Positions 22,695 through 30,824 of a DNA stretch of 53,182 nt are shown in pieces. How positions within the stretch are numbered: position 1 is the stretch's first letter; each line of letters begins with the position of its first letter. Position numbers and translations under genes: made by a program. Below the pieces are notes generated by a model, which did no database searches, was not told the DNA's origin, and worked only from the letters and a program-made list of their open reading frames with translations. The stretch spans positions 1 through 53,182 of the forward strand of contig DWZH01000034.1 in NCBI GenBank assembly GCA_019118275.1, given 5' to 3'. This DNA is from Candidatus Brachybacterium merdavium (GTDB taxonomy: Bacteria > Actinomycetota > Actinomycetes > Actinomycetales > Dermabacteraceae).

Positions 22695-24514
22695 TGAGCG
22701 ACCAGACCTCGCCCCAGGGGCCGGACGACCAGGGCCGGCGGCGCGAGCCGCACGCGGCTCGCGGAGCGCAGGAGGCCCCCACCCCCGGCGCAGAGCCTGC
22801 GGCGCAGGCGGGGCCGACGCAGCAGCCGGAGCAGCCCGAACAGGCTGCGGCGGCGGGAGAGCGTCCGCGCAGCGAGTCGAGCTCCTTCAGCTCCAAGCGC
22901 GCCGCCGTCACCGCGCCCGCCCTGGGTCTGCGCGGCACCCTGCTGTTCCTGTGGCGGCAGCTGACCAGCATGCAGACCGCCCTGATCCTGCTGATGCTGC
23001 TGGCGATCGCGGCGGTACCCGGATCGCTGTACCCCCAGCGCAGCGTCAACCCGGGTCTGACCGATCAGTACCTGGCCGAGCACGGCCGCTGGGGCGAGAT
23101 CCTCGACACCCTGGGGTTCTTCGAGGTGTTCTCCTCGCCGTGGTTCTCGGCGATCTATCTCCTGCTGTTCATTTCCCTGATCGGCTGCATCGTCCCGCGC
23201 ATCGGGGTGCACCTGAGGCAGCTGCGCTCCAAGCCGCCGCGCACGCCGTCCCGGCTGAGCCGCTTCACCGGGTACACCAGAACCGAGCTACCCGCCGGTG
23301 ATGCCGAGCCGCTGCTGGCCGCGGCCCACCGCGCCCTGCGGCGATCCCGCTACCGCACGGACCGCACCGCGCAGCCGGGAGGGGGCTCGGTCAGCGCCGA
23401 ACGGGGGCTGCTGCGCGAGAGCGGGAACCTGCTGTTCCACATCGCCCTGGTGGGAGTGCTGGTGTGCGTCGCCGGCGGTCATCTGACCAGCTACCGCGGC
23501 CAGATCACGGTGGTCGAGGGGGCAGGGTTCTCCAACTCCCTGACCCAGTACGACTCCTTCGAGCCCGGGCCCTGGTTCGACTCCTCCCAGCTGCCGCCCT
23601 TCCAGTTCACCCTCGAGGAGTTCCGCGCCAGCTACGGCGACGGCAGCACCCCGGAGAGTTTCGGGGAGCCGCTGTCCTTCGAGGCCGACGTGCTGGTGAC
23701 CACCCCCGGGGAGGAGCAGTTCGCGCAGACTCTGCAGGTCAACAAGCCGCTCACCGTGGACGGCGCGTCGATGTACCTGCTCGGGAACGGCTACGCCCCC
23801 GAACTCACCCTGACCGACCCCGAAGGCACCGTCGTCGCCGAGGGCCCGCTGATCACCATCCCGATGGGCGATATGGGCTACACCTCGCAGCTGGTGCTCA
23901 AGGCTCCCGACGCCCAGCCCGAGCAGACCGCCGTGGTGGGCTTCTTCCTGCCCACCGGGGTGATCGATGAGCAGGGCCCGCACTCCGAGTACCCGGACCT
24001 GGTGCGGCCGGAGATCGCGGTGACCGCCTACCACGGCGACCTCGGGCTGGACGAGGGGGTTCCCCGCAACGCCTACGAGGTCGACATCTCCGAGCTCGAG
24101 GCGGTCACCGGCGAGGACGGCAACCCGGTGCTGATCCGGCTGGCCCCCGGCGAGGAGTATGAGCTCCCGGACGGCTCGGTGCTCGCCCTCGACGGCGTGA
24201 GCCGCTATGCGGCCTTCGACATCGCCCATGACCCCTTCGAGGTCTGGGTGCTGGTCTCGGCGCTCGCCGCGGTCGCGGGCCTGGTGGCCTCGCTGTTCGT
24301 GCCCCGCCGCCGGGTGTGGGTGCGGGTGACCGAGCAGGCCGGGGGCCTCGTCCTCGAGGTCGCCGGCCTGGCCCGCAGCGATGACCCCGCTCTCGAATCC
24401 GACGTGCAGGCCTTGGCCGATCGGCTGGTCTCGACGCACGATGGTGACCCGGGACCGGACTCTGCGCCGCCGGAGGCGGCCCGTGATGACACCCCTGGAG
24501 GAAGCTCACAGTGA
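22694..24514 (+). CDS. resB: Cytochrome c biogenesis protein ResB
   Basis: 606 aa. A long Pro/Gln/Ala-rich cytosolic N-terminus (about 1-70) precedes transmembrane helices with the ResB hallmark SLYPQRSVNPG, then a large extracytoplasmic domain (about 270-510) and a final helix. ResB works with CcsB (ResC) as the System II haem lyase that moves haem outward and joins it to CXXCH motifs. Its ATG shares one base with the ccdA stop (TGATG). An in-frame GTG at 22691 is a possible alternative. Confidence 0.93.
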   Translation: MSDQTSPQGPDDQGRRREPHAARGAQEAPTPGAEPAAQAGPTQQPEQPEQAAAAGERPRSESSSFSSKRAAVTAPALGLRGTLLFLWRQLTSMQTALILLMLLAIAAVPGSLYPQRSVNPGLTDQYLAEHGRWGEILDTLGFFEVFSSPWFSAIYLLLFISLIGCIVPRIGVHLRQLRSKPPRTPSRLSRFTGYTRTELPAGDAEPLLAAAHRALRRSRYRTDRTAQPGGGSVSAERGLLRESGNLLFHIALVGVLVCVAGGHLTSYRGQITVVEGAGFSNSLTQYDSFEPGPWFDSSQLPPFQFTLEEFRASYGDGSTPESFGEPLSFEADVLVTTPGEEQFAQTLQVNKPLTVDGASMYLLGNGYAPELTLTDPEGTVVAEGPLITIPMGDMGYTSQLVLKAPDAQPEQTAVVGFFLPTGVIDEQGPHSEYPDLVRPEIAVTAYHGDLGLDEGVPRNAYEVDISELEAVTGEDGNPVLIRLAPGEEYELPDGSVLALDGVSRYAAFDIAHDPFEVWVLVSALAAVAGLVASLFVPRRRVWVRVTEQAGGLVLEVAGLARSDDPALESDVQALADRLVSTHDGDPGPDSAPPEAARDDTPGGSSQ

Positions 24515-25650
24515 TCAACCAGCAGCTGGCAGAGGTCTCCAACCTCGCCATCGTCGTCTCGATCGTGCTGTACGTGCTCGCACTGATCGGGTTCTCCGCC
24601 GATCTCGCCTCGAGCTCGCAGCGCCGCAGCGACGCCCGCCTGGCCGCCCGCGAGCGCGCCGAGGCCGATGCCCAGGCCGTGCCGGTGGGAACCGCCGCAG
24701 CTCCCTCTCACGGCGCGTCGAGCCCGGTGCCCGGCGATGACGTCGGGAGTGAGGCCCGCGCCGACGGTGACGGGAGCGGGGCCCCCGCCGACAGCGCGGG
24801 ATCCCTGCTGCAGGCGCCGGCCGCCGAGGACGCCGGCTCGGGGGCCGCGGCACGGTCGATGTCCCCGCAGACCTTCGCGTTCCTGCTCAGCTGCGCTGCG
24901 GGGGTGCTGCATGCGGTCGGCGTGGCCCTGCGGGCGGCGGCCACCCAGCGGGTGCCGTGGACGAACATGTACGAGTTCGCCACCACCAGCACCGTGATCG
25001 TGATGCTGCTGTTCCTGCTGTTCTCCATCCGTCGTCGTGAGCTGCGGGCTCTGGGAACCTTCGTGGTGGGGGCGATCCTGTTGGTGCTGCTGCTGGCACA
25101 GACGTTCTGGATCGTCCCGGCCGCCGCCCTGACCCCGAGCCTGCAGAACTCGCACTGGCTGATCATCCACATCGGGGTGGCGATCATCGCCACCTCCCTG
25201 TCGATCCTCGGTGCCCTGGTCGCCATGCTCCAGCTGCTGCGTGCCAAGCACGAGAAGGCGCTGGCCGCGAAGGTGGCGGCGGGGGAGGAACATCCCGAGC
25301 ACTGGGGCCGCGTCGGGCACGTGCTGGATCGCCTGCCCACCTCGAAGCCCTTGGAGGCGCTGAGCTTCCGGATCCACTCGATCGCCTTCGTGTGCTGGAC
25401 CTTCACCCTGATCTTCGGGGCGGTCTGGGCGCGTGAGGCCTGGGGACGCTACTGGGGCTGGGACCCCAAGGAGGTGTGGACGTTCATCATCTGGGTGATC
25501 TACGCCGCCTACCTGCATGCGCGGGCCACCGGAGGCTTCCGCGGCACCCGCGCGGCCTGGCTGGCGCTGGCGGGCTTCGTGGCGGTCGTGTTCAACTACA
25601 CGATCGTCAACACGGTGATCAACGGTCTGCACTCCTACTCAGGGCTCTGA
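24511..25650 (+). CDS. ccsB: Cytochrome c biogenesis protein CcsB/ResC (haem lyase subunit)
   Basis: 379 aa, about eight helices. The haem-binding WWD-type motif WGRYWGWDPKEVW is present near the C-terminus with flanking histidines (HSIAFV, HARATG, LHSYSG). It completes the System II complex with ResB. After the first helix a roughly 70-residue Ala/Gly/Ser/Asp-rich insertion (about 45-112) lies before helix 2, longer than usual. The GTG start overlaps the resB stop by 4 nt. Confidence 0.94.
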   Translation: MINQQLAEVSNLAIVVSIVLYVLALIGFSADLASSSQRRSDARLAARERAEADAQAVPVGTAAAPSHGASSPVPGDDVGSEARADGDGSGAPADSAGSLLQAPAAEDAGSGAAARSMSPQTFAFLLSCAAGVLHAVGVALRAAATQRVPWTNMYEFATTSTVIVMLLFLLFSIRRRELRALGTFVVGAILLVLLLAQTFWIVPAAALTPSLQNSHWLIIHIGVAIIATSLSILGALVAMLQLLRAKHEKALAAKVAAGEEHPEHWGRVGHVLDRLPTSKPLEALSFRIHSIAFVCWTFTLIFGAVWAREAWGRYWGWDPKEVWTFIIWVIYAAYLHARATGGFRGTRAAWLALAGFVAVVFNYTIVNTVINGLHSYSGL

Positions 25651-25656
25651 GCCCCC

Positions 25657-25678
25657 CCTGCTCGGGACTCTGAGCAGG
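25657..25678. terminator. Weak hairpin after ccsB
   Basis: CCTGCTC (25657-25663) pairs with GAGCAGG (25672-25678) around an 8-nt loop between the convergent ccsB and PLDc_N genes. Confidence 0.4.
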
Positions 25679-25704
25679 ACCGCCTGCTCGAGCTCCGAGC
25701 CGGT

Positions 25705-26118
25705 TCAGGACTCGTCGTCGGGCTTCCGTTCCGGCGGCGAGCCGGGCTCGGGGTCGTCATCGTCCGGGAGCTCGACCGGGCTCTCCTGGCCGGCCTGACG
25801 CTCCCGCAGCTCCCGCTCCCGGCTGCGCCGCTCGCGGCGGATGTCCTCGTCGAGCTTGCGCAGGAACTCAGGATCCTCATCGGGGGCCAGCGGGCCCTGG
25901 CGGCGTGGTGCTCGGCCGGGCTGCCCGCCGTCGCCCTGGGAGCGGTCCTTTCCCACCACCAGCCAGGTGATCGGCCCTACCCACGGGATCAGCACCACCA
26001 GCACGATCCATGCCCACTTCGGGATCCCGCGGACCCGGTCATCCTTGGTCTGGACGCAGTCCGCGAGCGCGAAGATCGTCACGGCGACGGAGGCAACGGG
26101 GATGATCGCTCGGAGCAT
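25705..26118 (-). CDS. PLDc_N-domain small membrane protein
   Basis: 137 aa. An N-terminal hydrophobic helix (IIPVASVAVTIFALADCV) and a second with the family motif KWAWIVLVVLIPWVGPITWL match the phospholipase D N-terminal membrane domain found alone in actinobacteria. The remaining part is a charged, disordered cytosolic tail (RRERRSREREL and a Pro/Asp/Glu end). Role unknown. Confidence 0.8.
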   Translation of the reverse strand: MLRAIIPVASVAVTIFALADCVQTKDDRVRGIPKWAWIVLVVLIPWVGPITWLVVGKDRSQGDGGQPGRAPRRQGPLAPDEDPEFLRKLDEDIRRERRSRERELRERQAGQESPVELPDDDDPEPGSPPERKPDDES

Positions 26119-26247
26119 GGCGGAAGTCTAGGCAACCCAGCTGATCGTCGGTGGTGCGGCGGTCCGATCGAGCGGCCGGGGTGGCGCGCCGGGTGATCGG
26201 TGGAGCCTCTCCGATGCCGCGTGGGGCTGCTTCCCATCCTGGCGTTC

Positions 26248-26253
26248 TACCCT
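26248..26253 (+). promoter_or_regulatory. -10 box (TACCCT) for the DUF4229 gene
   Basis: TACCCT ends 6 nt before the ATG at 26260; it decides the start over an upstream in-frame GTG at 26200. Confidence 0.55.
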
Positions 26254-26259
26254 GACCTC

Positions 26260-26685
26260 ATGCGCGACATGGTTCTGTACGGGGTCCTCCGGCTCGCCCT
26301 GTGGGCAGTGATCTGGTGGCTGCTCACGGTGGCCGGCATGGGGGTGATCCTGGCCGGGGTGTTGGCGGCCCTGATCGCGATGCTGATCTCGATCCTGGCG
26401 CTGAACCGGCTGCGCGACAGCGCGGCGATGCGCTGGAAGGAAGCCGATGACCGTCGCCGTGAGCGCAAGGGCCAGAGGCTCGACGAGGACGCCGCCGAGG
26501 AGGACGCTCTGCTCGACGAGGACGACGCCGAGGACGAGGCGCCGCTCGAGGACGATGGCGTCGGCGGGCAGTCGACGCCGCAGCAGGACGCGGAGCCCGA
26601 GGCCCCGGGGGCCGGCCCGGCCGATCTGCCCTCGAGCCCCTCCGACGAGGACGGTCAGGACCCGCTCACACCACCAGACCGATGA
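26260..26685 (+). CDS. DUF4229-family membrane protein
   Basis: 141 aa. Two helices near the N-terminus (LYGVLRLALWAVIWWLL and GMGVILAGVLAALIAMLISI) followed by LNRLRDSAAMRWKEADDRR, the DUF4229 pattern, then an acidic disordered tail. Function unknown; the gene is typically found beside menaquinone genes in actinobacteria. Its last 20 bp overlap the 3' end of menA on the other strand. Confidence 0.75.
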   Translation: MRDMVLYGVLRLALWAVIWWLLTVAGMGVILAGVLAALIAMLISILALNRLRDSAAMRWKEADDRRRERKGQRLDEDAAEEDALLDEDDAEDEAPLEDDGVGGQSTPQQDAEPEAPGAGPADLPSSPSDEDGQDPLTPPDR

Positions 26686-27562
26686 GCAGGAGCAGGGAGA
26701 ACACCAGCTCCAACCGCCCGGTCGCTACCAGCACCGGGATCAGCTCGCGGCCCGTCGCACCGCCCAGCACGGTGCGTGCCGGCCGGGCGGCCAGCGGCAG
26801 AGCCAGCAGCACCAGGGCCGCGGGCCACTGCCACACGATCACCGGGACCATCGCCAGGAACGGCACGAACACGCTCGCCGTGTAGAGCAGCCGGCTGCCG
26901 CGATCGCCCAGTCTGACCGCCAGGGTCTGCTTGCCGGAGACGCTGTCGGTGGGGATGTCGCGCAGATTGTTGGTCAGCATGATCGCCACCGCCAACAGCC
27001 CTACCGCCACCGAGGCCAGCAGGCCCACCGCGCCGATCTGCAGCGTGATGGCGTAGGTGGTGCCGTTGACCGCGACCAGACCGAAGAACACGAACACGAA
27101 CAGCTCGCCCAGCCCCAGGTAGCCGTAGGGCTTCTTCCCGCCGGTGTAGAACCAGGCGGCGGCCACGGCGGCGGCACCGATGATCAGCATCCACCAGATC
27201 CCGGCCAGCGCGATCAGCACCACCCCGAACAGCGCCCCGGCCGCCAGAGAGCCGACGGCGGCACGCTTGACCGCAGCCGGGGGCGCGGCCCCCGAACCGG
27301 TCAGCCGGAAGGGCCCCACTCGGTCGTCGTCGGTGCCGCGGACCCCGTCGGAGTAGTCATTGGCGTAGTTCACGCCGATCTGCAGGGACAGCGCCACCGC
27401 CAGAGCCAGCAGGGCCCGGGGGACGACGATCGCCCAGTCGGGTCCGGCGGCGGCCTGCTGCAGCTCCCAGACGGCGGCGCCGGTGCCGGCGGCCACCGGG
27501 GCGACCGCTGCGGGCCAGGTGCGGGGGCGTGAACCCTGCACCCACTGGGACGCCGTGGCCAT
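26666..27562 (-). CDS. menA: 1,4-dihydroxy-2-naphthoate polyprenyltransferase
   Basis: 298 aa, UbiA-superfamily membrane enzyme with about nine helices. It joins dihydroxynaphthoate to a polyprenyl chain to form demethylmenaquinone. The two Asp-rich motifs are visible: NYANDYSDGVRGTD (first) and NNLRDIPTDSVSGK (second). The ATG at 27562 has GAGGAG about 4 nt upstream; the longer frame from 27616 has no better site. It lies 145 bp downstream of menE on the same strand and has its own candidate promoter. Confidence 0.95.
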   Translation of the reverse strand: MATASQWVQGSRPRTWPAAVAPVAAGTGAAVWELQQAAAGPDWAIVVPRALLALAVALSLQIGVNYANDYSDGVRGTDDDRVGPFRLTGSGAAPPAAVKRAAVGSLAAGALFGVVLIALAGIWWMLIIGAAAVAAAWFYTGGKKPYGYLGLGELFVFVFFGLVAVNGTTYAITLQIGAVGLLASVAVGLLAVAIMLTNNLRDIPTDSVSGKQTLAVRLGDRGSRLLYTASVFVPFLAMVPVIVWQWPAALVLLALPLAARPARTVLGGATGRELIPVLVATGRLELVFSLLLLIGLVV

Positions 27563-27615
27563 GCTGCTCCTCGGGGACGGGGCTGGGGGGAACAGGCCGA
27601 CGAACGGCCCGGTCA

Positions 27616-27621
27616 AGGATA
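27616..27621 (-). promoter_or_regulatory. -10 box (TATCCT) for menA
   Basis: Minus-strand TATCCT, 53 bp before the menA ATG, leaving a leader of about 45 nt with a Shine-Dalgarno sequence. Confidence 0.4.
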
Positions 27622-27707
27622 CCTAGTCGGTGGGGCGCGATGCGGCCCGGTGGCGGGGCGCGCGGGATGCGGTGGGGCAGCGGGGCACGCGGCGCAGAGG
27701 GCGCGGC

Positions 27708-29168
27708 TCAGGGCCCGGCGCGTCCGGCCGCCAGGGCCCGCGCTGCCGCACGGTCGATCTTCCCGATGCCCAGCAGCGGCAGCTGCTCGACCACGTGCAC
27801 GCGCTTGGGGATCTGATGTGAGGGGACCTCAGCGGTCCGCAGGGCCGCACGTACCAGCGCGGGCGCCTCCTCGGGCTCGACCCCCGGCTCGAGGGTGACC
27901 AGGGCCTCGACCCGTTGCCCCCAGTCGCGGTCCTCGACGCCGACCACCACCCCGGCGCGCACCAGCCCGCGCAGCATCAGGGAGCGGTCGAGGGCCCGCT
28001 CCACGTCCTGGGGCAACACTTTGCGCCCGCCGGTATTGATCACGTCGTCGGCCCGGCCCAGCACGGTCAGGGCGCCGTCGTCCTCGATCGTGGCGAGGTC
28101 GGAGGTGGTGAAGGAGCGCAGGGGCGCTGAGGCTCCCTCGGGCAGGTCCCGGCGGATGCCGCTGCCCGAGGGGGAGGAGGTGGACGGACCCGCGAAGGAG
28201 GTGGTGTCGGCGTCGCCGTCCGCGGTGAGGTACCCGGTGGCCAGGGTGGGGGAGGAGATCACCAGACGGCCTGCGCCGTCCGCGTCCGGGGACTGCAGGC
28301 GCAGGTGGACCCCGGGCAGACAGCGCCGGTCGTAGACACAGCCTCCGGCGGTCTCCGAGGAGCCGTAGGTGGTGCGCACCGCGATCCGCTGGGCACGGGC
28401 GCGGGCGAGCACATCGTCCCGGGTGGCCGCCCCGCCCACCAGCACGGCGGCGAAGCGGCGCAGCACCGCCCGGGCTCGGGCATCGGCCCCGGTCGCCCCG
28501 GTCACGATCCGGGTCAGCTGGGTGGGCACCAGCGAGGTCAGGGCCGGCAGCCCGGCCTCCTCGGCCTGCTCGAGAGCCGGTTCGGCGAGCGCTACGAAGG
28601 CCGCGGAGTCGAAATGTCCTCGCAGGTCCGGGAGCGGGTGGGGCAGGGCGGCAGAGCCCAGTTCCAGCGCCTGGGCGGTGCGATGGGCGCGCGCGATCAC
28701 CTGCACCCCGGCGATATGGGTGGGAGGCAGCAGTGGCAGCCAGAACCCGTGGCCGCTGCTCGCGGCCAGCGCCGGGTCCTCGGCCAGCAGCTGCGCGGTG
28801 GCGTCCTGCGAGGCCAGCAGGGCCTGGAGGTCGAGGGCTACGGCTCTGGCGATCCCGGTCGAGCCGGAGGTGGGCACCACCAGCGCGGTGTCCTCCCACC
28901 CGGCGGGAAGCCGCGGGGGCGGCTCGAAGGGCCCCAGCCACAGCCGTGCCCGGCCGGCCATCATCTGCCCGATCGCATCGCTGTGAGCGCTCAGGGAGGC
29001 GCCGGAGGCGTCATAGGGGGGAGGCACCGACCAAGGCCGGGCATCCTCCTGTCCCTCGGCCCCGCTGCTCTCGTCGGCTCCGCTCCCGCCGGTCCTGCGC
29101 CCGTCGCACTCGCTCGTGCCGGTCGCGTGGCGGCTGCCCGGACCGCGGTGGGTGCCCGCTGTGTTCAT
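27708..29168 (-). CDS. menE: o-Succinylbenzoate-CoA ligase (MenE), AMP-binding
   Basis: 486 aa. It activates o-succinylbenzoate with ATP and CoA. The phosphate loop reads VPTSGSTGIARAVAL, but the lysine normally found after it (TGxPK) is missing. The adenylation motifs TYGSSETAGGC and GRADDVINTGGRKV, and the C-terminal catalytic lysine in LLGIGKIDRAA, are present. The first 50 or so residues (Gly/Ser/Thr/Asp rich) look disordered, so the true start may be further in. It begins 7 bp after the menB stop, forming an operon menB-menE. Confidence 0.9.
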   Translation of the reverse strand: MNTAGTHRGPGSRHATGTSECDGRRTGGSGADESSGAEGQEDARPWSVPPPYDASGASLSAHSDAIGQMMAGRARLWLGPFEPPPRLPAGWEDTALVVPTSGSTGIARAVALDLQALLASQDATAQLLAEDPALAASSGHGFWLPLLPPTHIAGVQVIARAHRTAQALELGSAALPHPLPDLRGHFDSAAFVALAEPALEQAEEAGLPALTSLVPTQLTRIVTGATGADARARAVLRRFAAVLVGGAATRDDVLARARAQRIAVRTTYGSSETAGGCVYDRRCLPGVHLRLQSPDADGAGRLVISSPTLATGYLTADGDADTTSFAGPSTSSPSGSGIRRDLPEGASAPLRSFTTSDLATIEDDGALTVLGRADDVINTGGRKVLPQDVERALDRSLMLRGLVRAGVVVGVEDRDWGQRVEALVTLEPGVEPEEAPALVRAALRTAEVPSHQIPKRVHVVEQLPLLGIGKIDRAAARALAAGRAGP

Positions 29169-29175
29169 CCCCGTC

Positions 29176-30171
29176 TCAGCCCTGCGGATGCGGGAAGCTC
29201 GACCAGTCCGGTGCGCGCTTCTCGAGGAAGGCGTCGCGCCCTTCGGCGGCCTCGTCGGTCATGTACGCCAGGCGGGTGGCCTCCCCGGCGAAGACCTGCT
29301 GGCCCATGAGACCGTCATCGGCCAGGTTGAAGGCGAACTTCAGCATCCGCACGGCCTGTGGGGACTTGGTGGCGATGGTCGCCGCCATCGCCAGCGCCTC
29401 GTGCTCGATCCGCTCGTGATCGACGACCCGGTTGACTGCGCCCCAGTCGTAGGCGTCCTGGGCCGAGTACTCCTCGGCGAGGAAGAAAATCTCCCGGGCC
29501 CGCTTCTGCCCGACCTGCTTGGCCAGGTACGCCGATCCGAAGCCGCCGTCGAAGGAGCCGACGTCCGCGTCGGTCTGCTTGAAGCGGGCGTTCTCCCGCG
29601 AGGCGATGCTCAGGTCCGCCACCACGTGCAGGGAGTGGCCGCCGCCGGCCGCCCAGCCGTTCACCACCGCGATGACGACCTTGCCCATGGTGCGGATCAG
29701 GCGCTGGACCTCGAGGATGTGCAGTCGGCCCGAGGAGCCGGTGCGCACCGGGCGGGTGTCCGTGAGTTCCTCGGCCTCCGAGTACTCGTAGCCGGATCGA
29801 CCCCGAATGCGCTGGTCGCCGCCGGAGCAGAAGGAATGGCCACCGTCCCGGGGGGAGGGGCCGTTGCCGGTCAGCAGGATCACGCCCACCCCGGTGTCCA
29901 GACGGGCGTGGTCCAGGGCCCGGTACAGCTCGTCGACCGTATGGGGGCGGAAGGCATTGCGGACTTGCGGGCGGTCGAACGCGATGCGCACCGTGGGCAG
30001 GTCGCGCACGGTCCGCTCGCCATCGGGGCTGTCAACGCGCTCGACGGCCCGGTGATAGGTGATGTCGGTGAGCTCGGGGCCACCGTGCTCGGCCGCTTCC
30101 ACCTCCCGCCAGAGCCGAGGATCGAAGGTGTCGGAGACCTGGCGGGGCAGGGGGTCAGGAGCGACGGTCAT
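29176..30171 (-). CDS. menB: 1,4-dihydroxy-2-naphthoyl-CoA synthase
   Basis: 331 aa, crotonase fold. It closes the second ring of the menaquinone head group. Typical MenB features are RNAFRPHTVDEL, GGHSFCSGGDQRIRG, VVNGWAAGGGHSLHVV (oxyanion hole), SFDGGFGSAYLA and the active-site stretch RPVRTGSSGRLHILEVQRLI. The ATG at 30171 is chosen because TATCCT ends 7 nt upstream and the residues before it are not family-like. It overlaps the 3' end of the GNAT gene by 17 bp. Confidence 0.95.
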   Translation of the reverse strand: MTVAPDPLPRQVSDTFDPRLWREVEAAEHGGPELTDITYHRAVERVDSPDGERTVRDLPTVRIAFDRPQVRNAFRPHTVDELYRALDHARLDTGVGVILLTGNGPSPRDGGHSFCSGGDQRIRGRSGYEYSEAEELTDTRPVRTGSSGRLHILEVQRLIRTMGKVVIAVVNGWAAGGGHSLHVVADLSIASRENARFKQTDADVGSFDGGFGSAYLAKQVGQKRAREIFFLAEEYSAQDAYDWGAVNRVVDHERIEHEALAMAATIATKSPQAVRMLKFAFNLADDGLMGQQVFAGEATRLAYMTDEAAEGRDAFLEKRAPDWSSFPHPQG

Positions 30172-30790
30172 GCCCACCAGGATAGTCGGCGCCACCGCCT
30201 CGGCCACCGGCTCCCGGGCGCTCGCGCCAGGCGAGGCCGGGGACAGTGGGGGAGGGATCGCTGCGCAGCCGCCCGTAGGTGAGCACGTCCACGCGCTCCT
30301 CGCCGATCCGGAACTTCTGCCGTTCCGTGCCTTCAGGCACGAATCCGGCCGCCCTGGCCACGGCTCCGGATGCGGGATTGGTCACGCGGTGCCCGAGCTC
30401 GAGGCGCTCCAGACCCCAGCCGCCGTCGACCGGCGGTGCGAGCGCGCGGTCTGCGACGGCCGCCGCTGCCCGTGCTGCCAGCCCTTGCCCGCGGTGGGCG
30501 GCGTGCAGCCAGTAGAAGAACCAGCCGAGCAGGTTCGCCCGGTCGATGCTGATCGCCACCAAGCCGACCAGAGTGTCCTCCCGGTCGACGATCGCGGTCG
30601 CCTGCCGATCCTCGGCGAGCAGCCAGCTCACCTGCGTGCGCGCCTGCTGAAGGGTGGTCACCGTTCCCTGCCGAGCCATGTCGGTGGCGGATCGGTACGC
30701 GGCGAGCACGGCGGGCGCATCCTCGGGGCGGAGCGGGCGCAGGCCGTGATCGTGGTCGTGGCGGGAGTTCACGTCGTCAGAGGTGGGCAC
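30155..30790 (-). CDS. GNAT-family N-acetyltransferase
   Basis: 211 aa. The acetyl-CoA binding signature is LHAAHRGQGLAARAAAAVAD, with the GNAT ending NPASGAVARAAGFVPEGTER and a final strand VDVLTYGRL. It resembles RimJ/RimL-type enzymes, which acetylate amino groups on proteins or small molecules; the substrate is unknown. The GTG at 30790 is the best supported start (GCAGGA upstream). Its C-terminal 30 residues are Gly/Arg rich and overlap the menB promoter and start. Confidence 0.82.
   Translation of the reverse strand: MPTSDDVNSRHDHDHGLRPLRPEDAPAVLAAYRSATDMARQGTVTTLQQARTQVSWLLAEDRQATAIVDREDTLVGLVAISIDRANLLGWFFYWLHAAHRGQGLAARAAAAVADRALAPPVDGGWGLERLELGHRVTNPASGAVARAAGFVPEGTERQKFRIGEERVDVLTYGRLRSDPSPTVPGLAWRERPGAGGRGGGADYPGGHDRRS
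30179..30184 (-). promoter_or_regulatory. -10 box (TATCCT) for menB, inside the GNAT gene
   Basis: Minus-strand TATCCT ends 7 nt before the menB ATG. It lies within the coding sequence of the upstream GNAT gene, so menB can be transcribed separately. Confidence 0.55.
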
Positions 30791-30811
30791 CAGACCATCC
30801 TGCCGTCCCGC

Positions 30812-30817
30812 TACCCT
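30812..30817 (+). promoter_or_regulatory. -10 box (TACCCT) for menC
   Basis: TACCCT ends 7 nt before the menC ATG at 30825, in the 34-bp gap to the divergent GNAT gene. Confidence 0.6.
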
Positions 30818-30824
30818 CGGAGGC

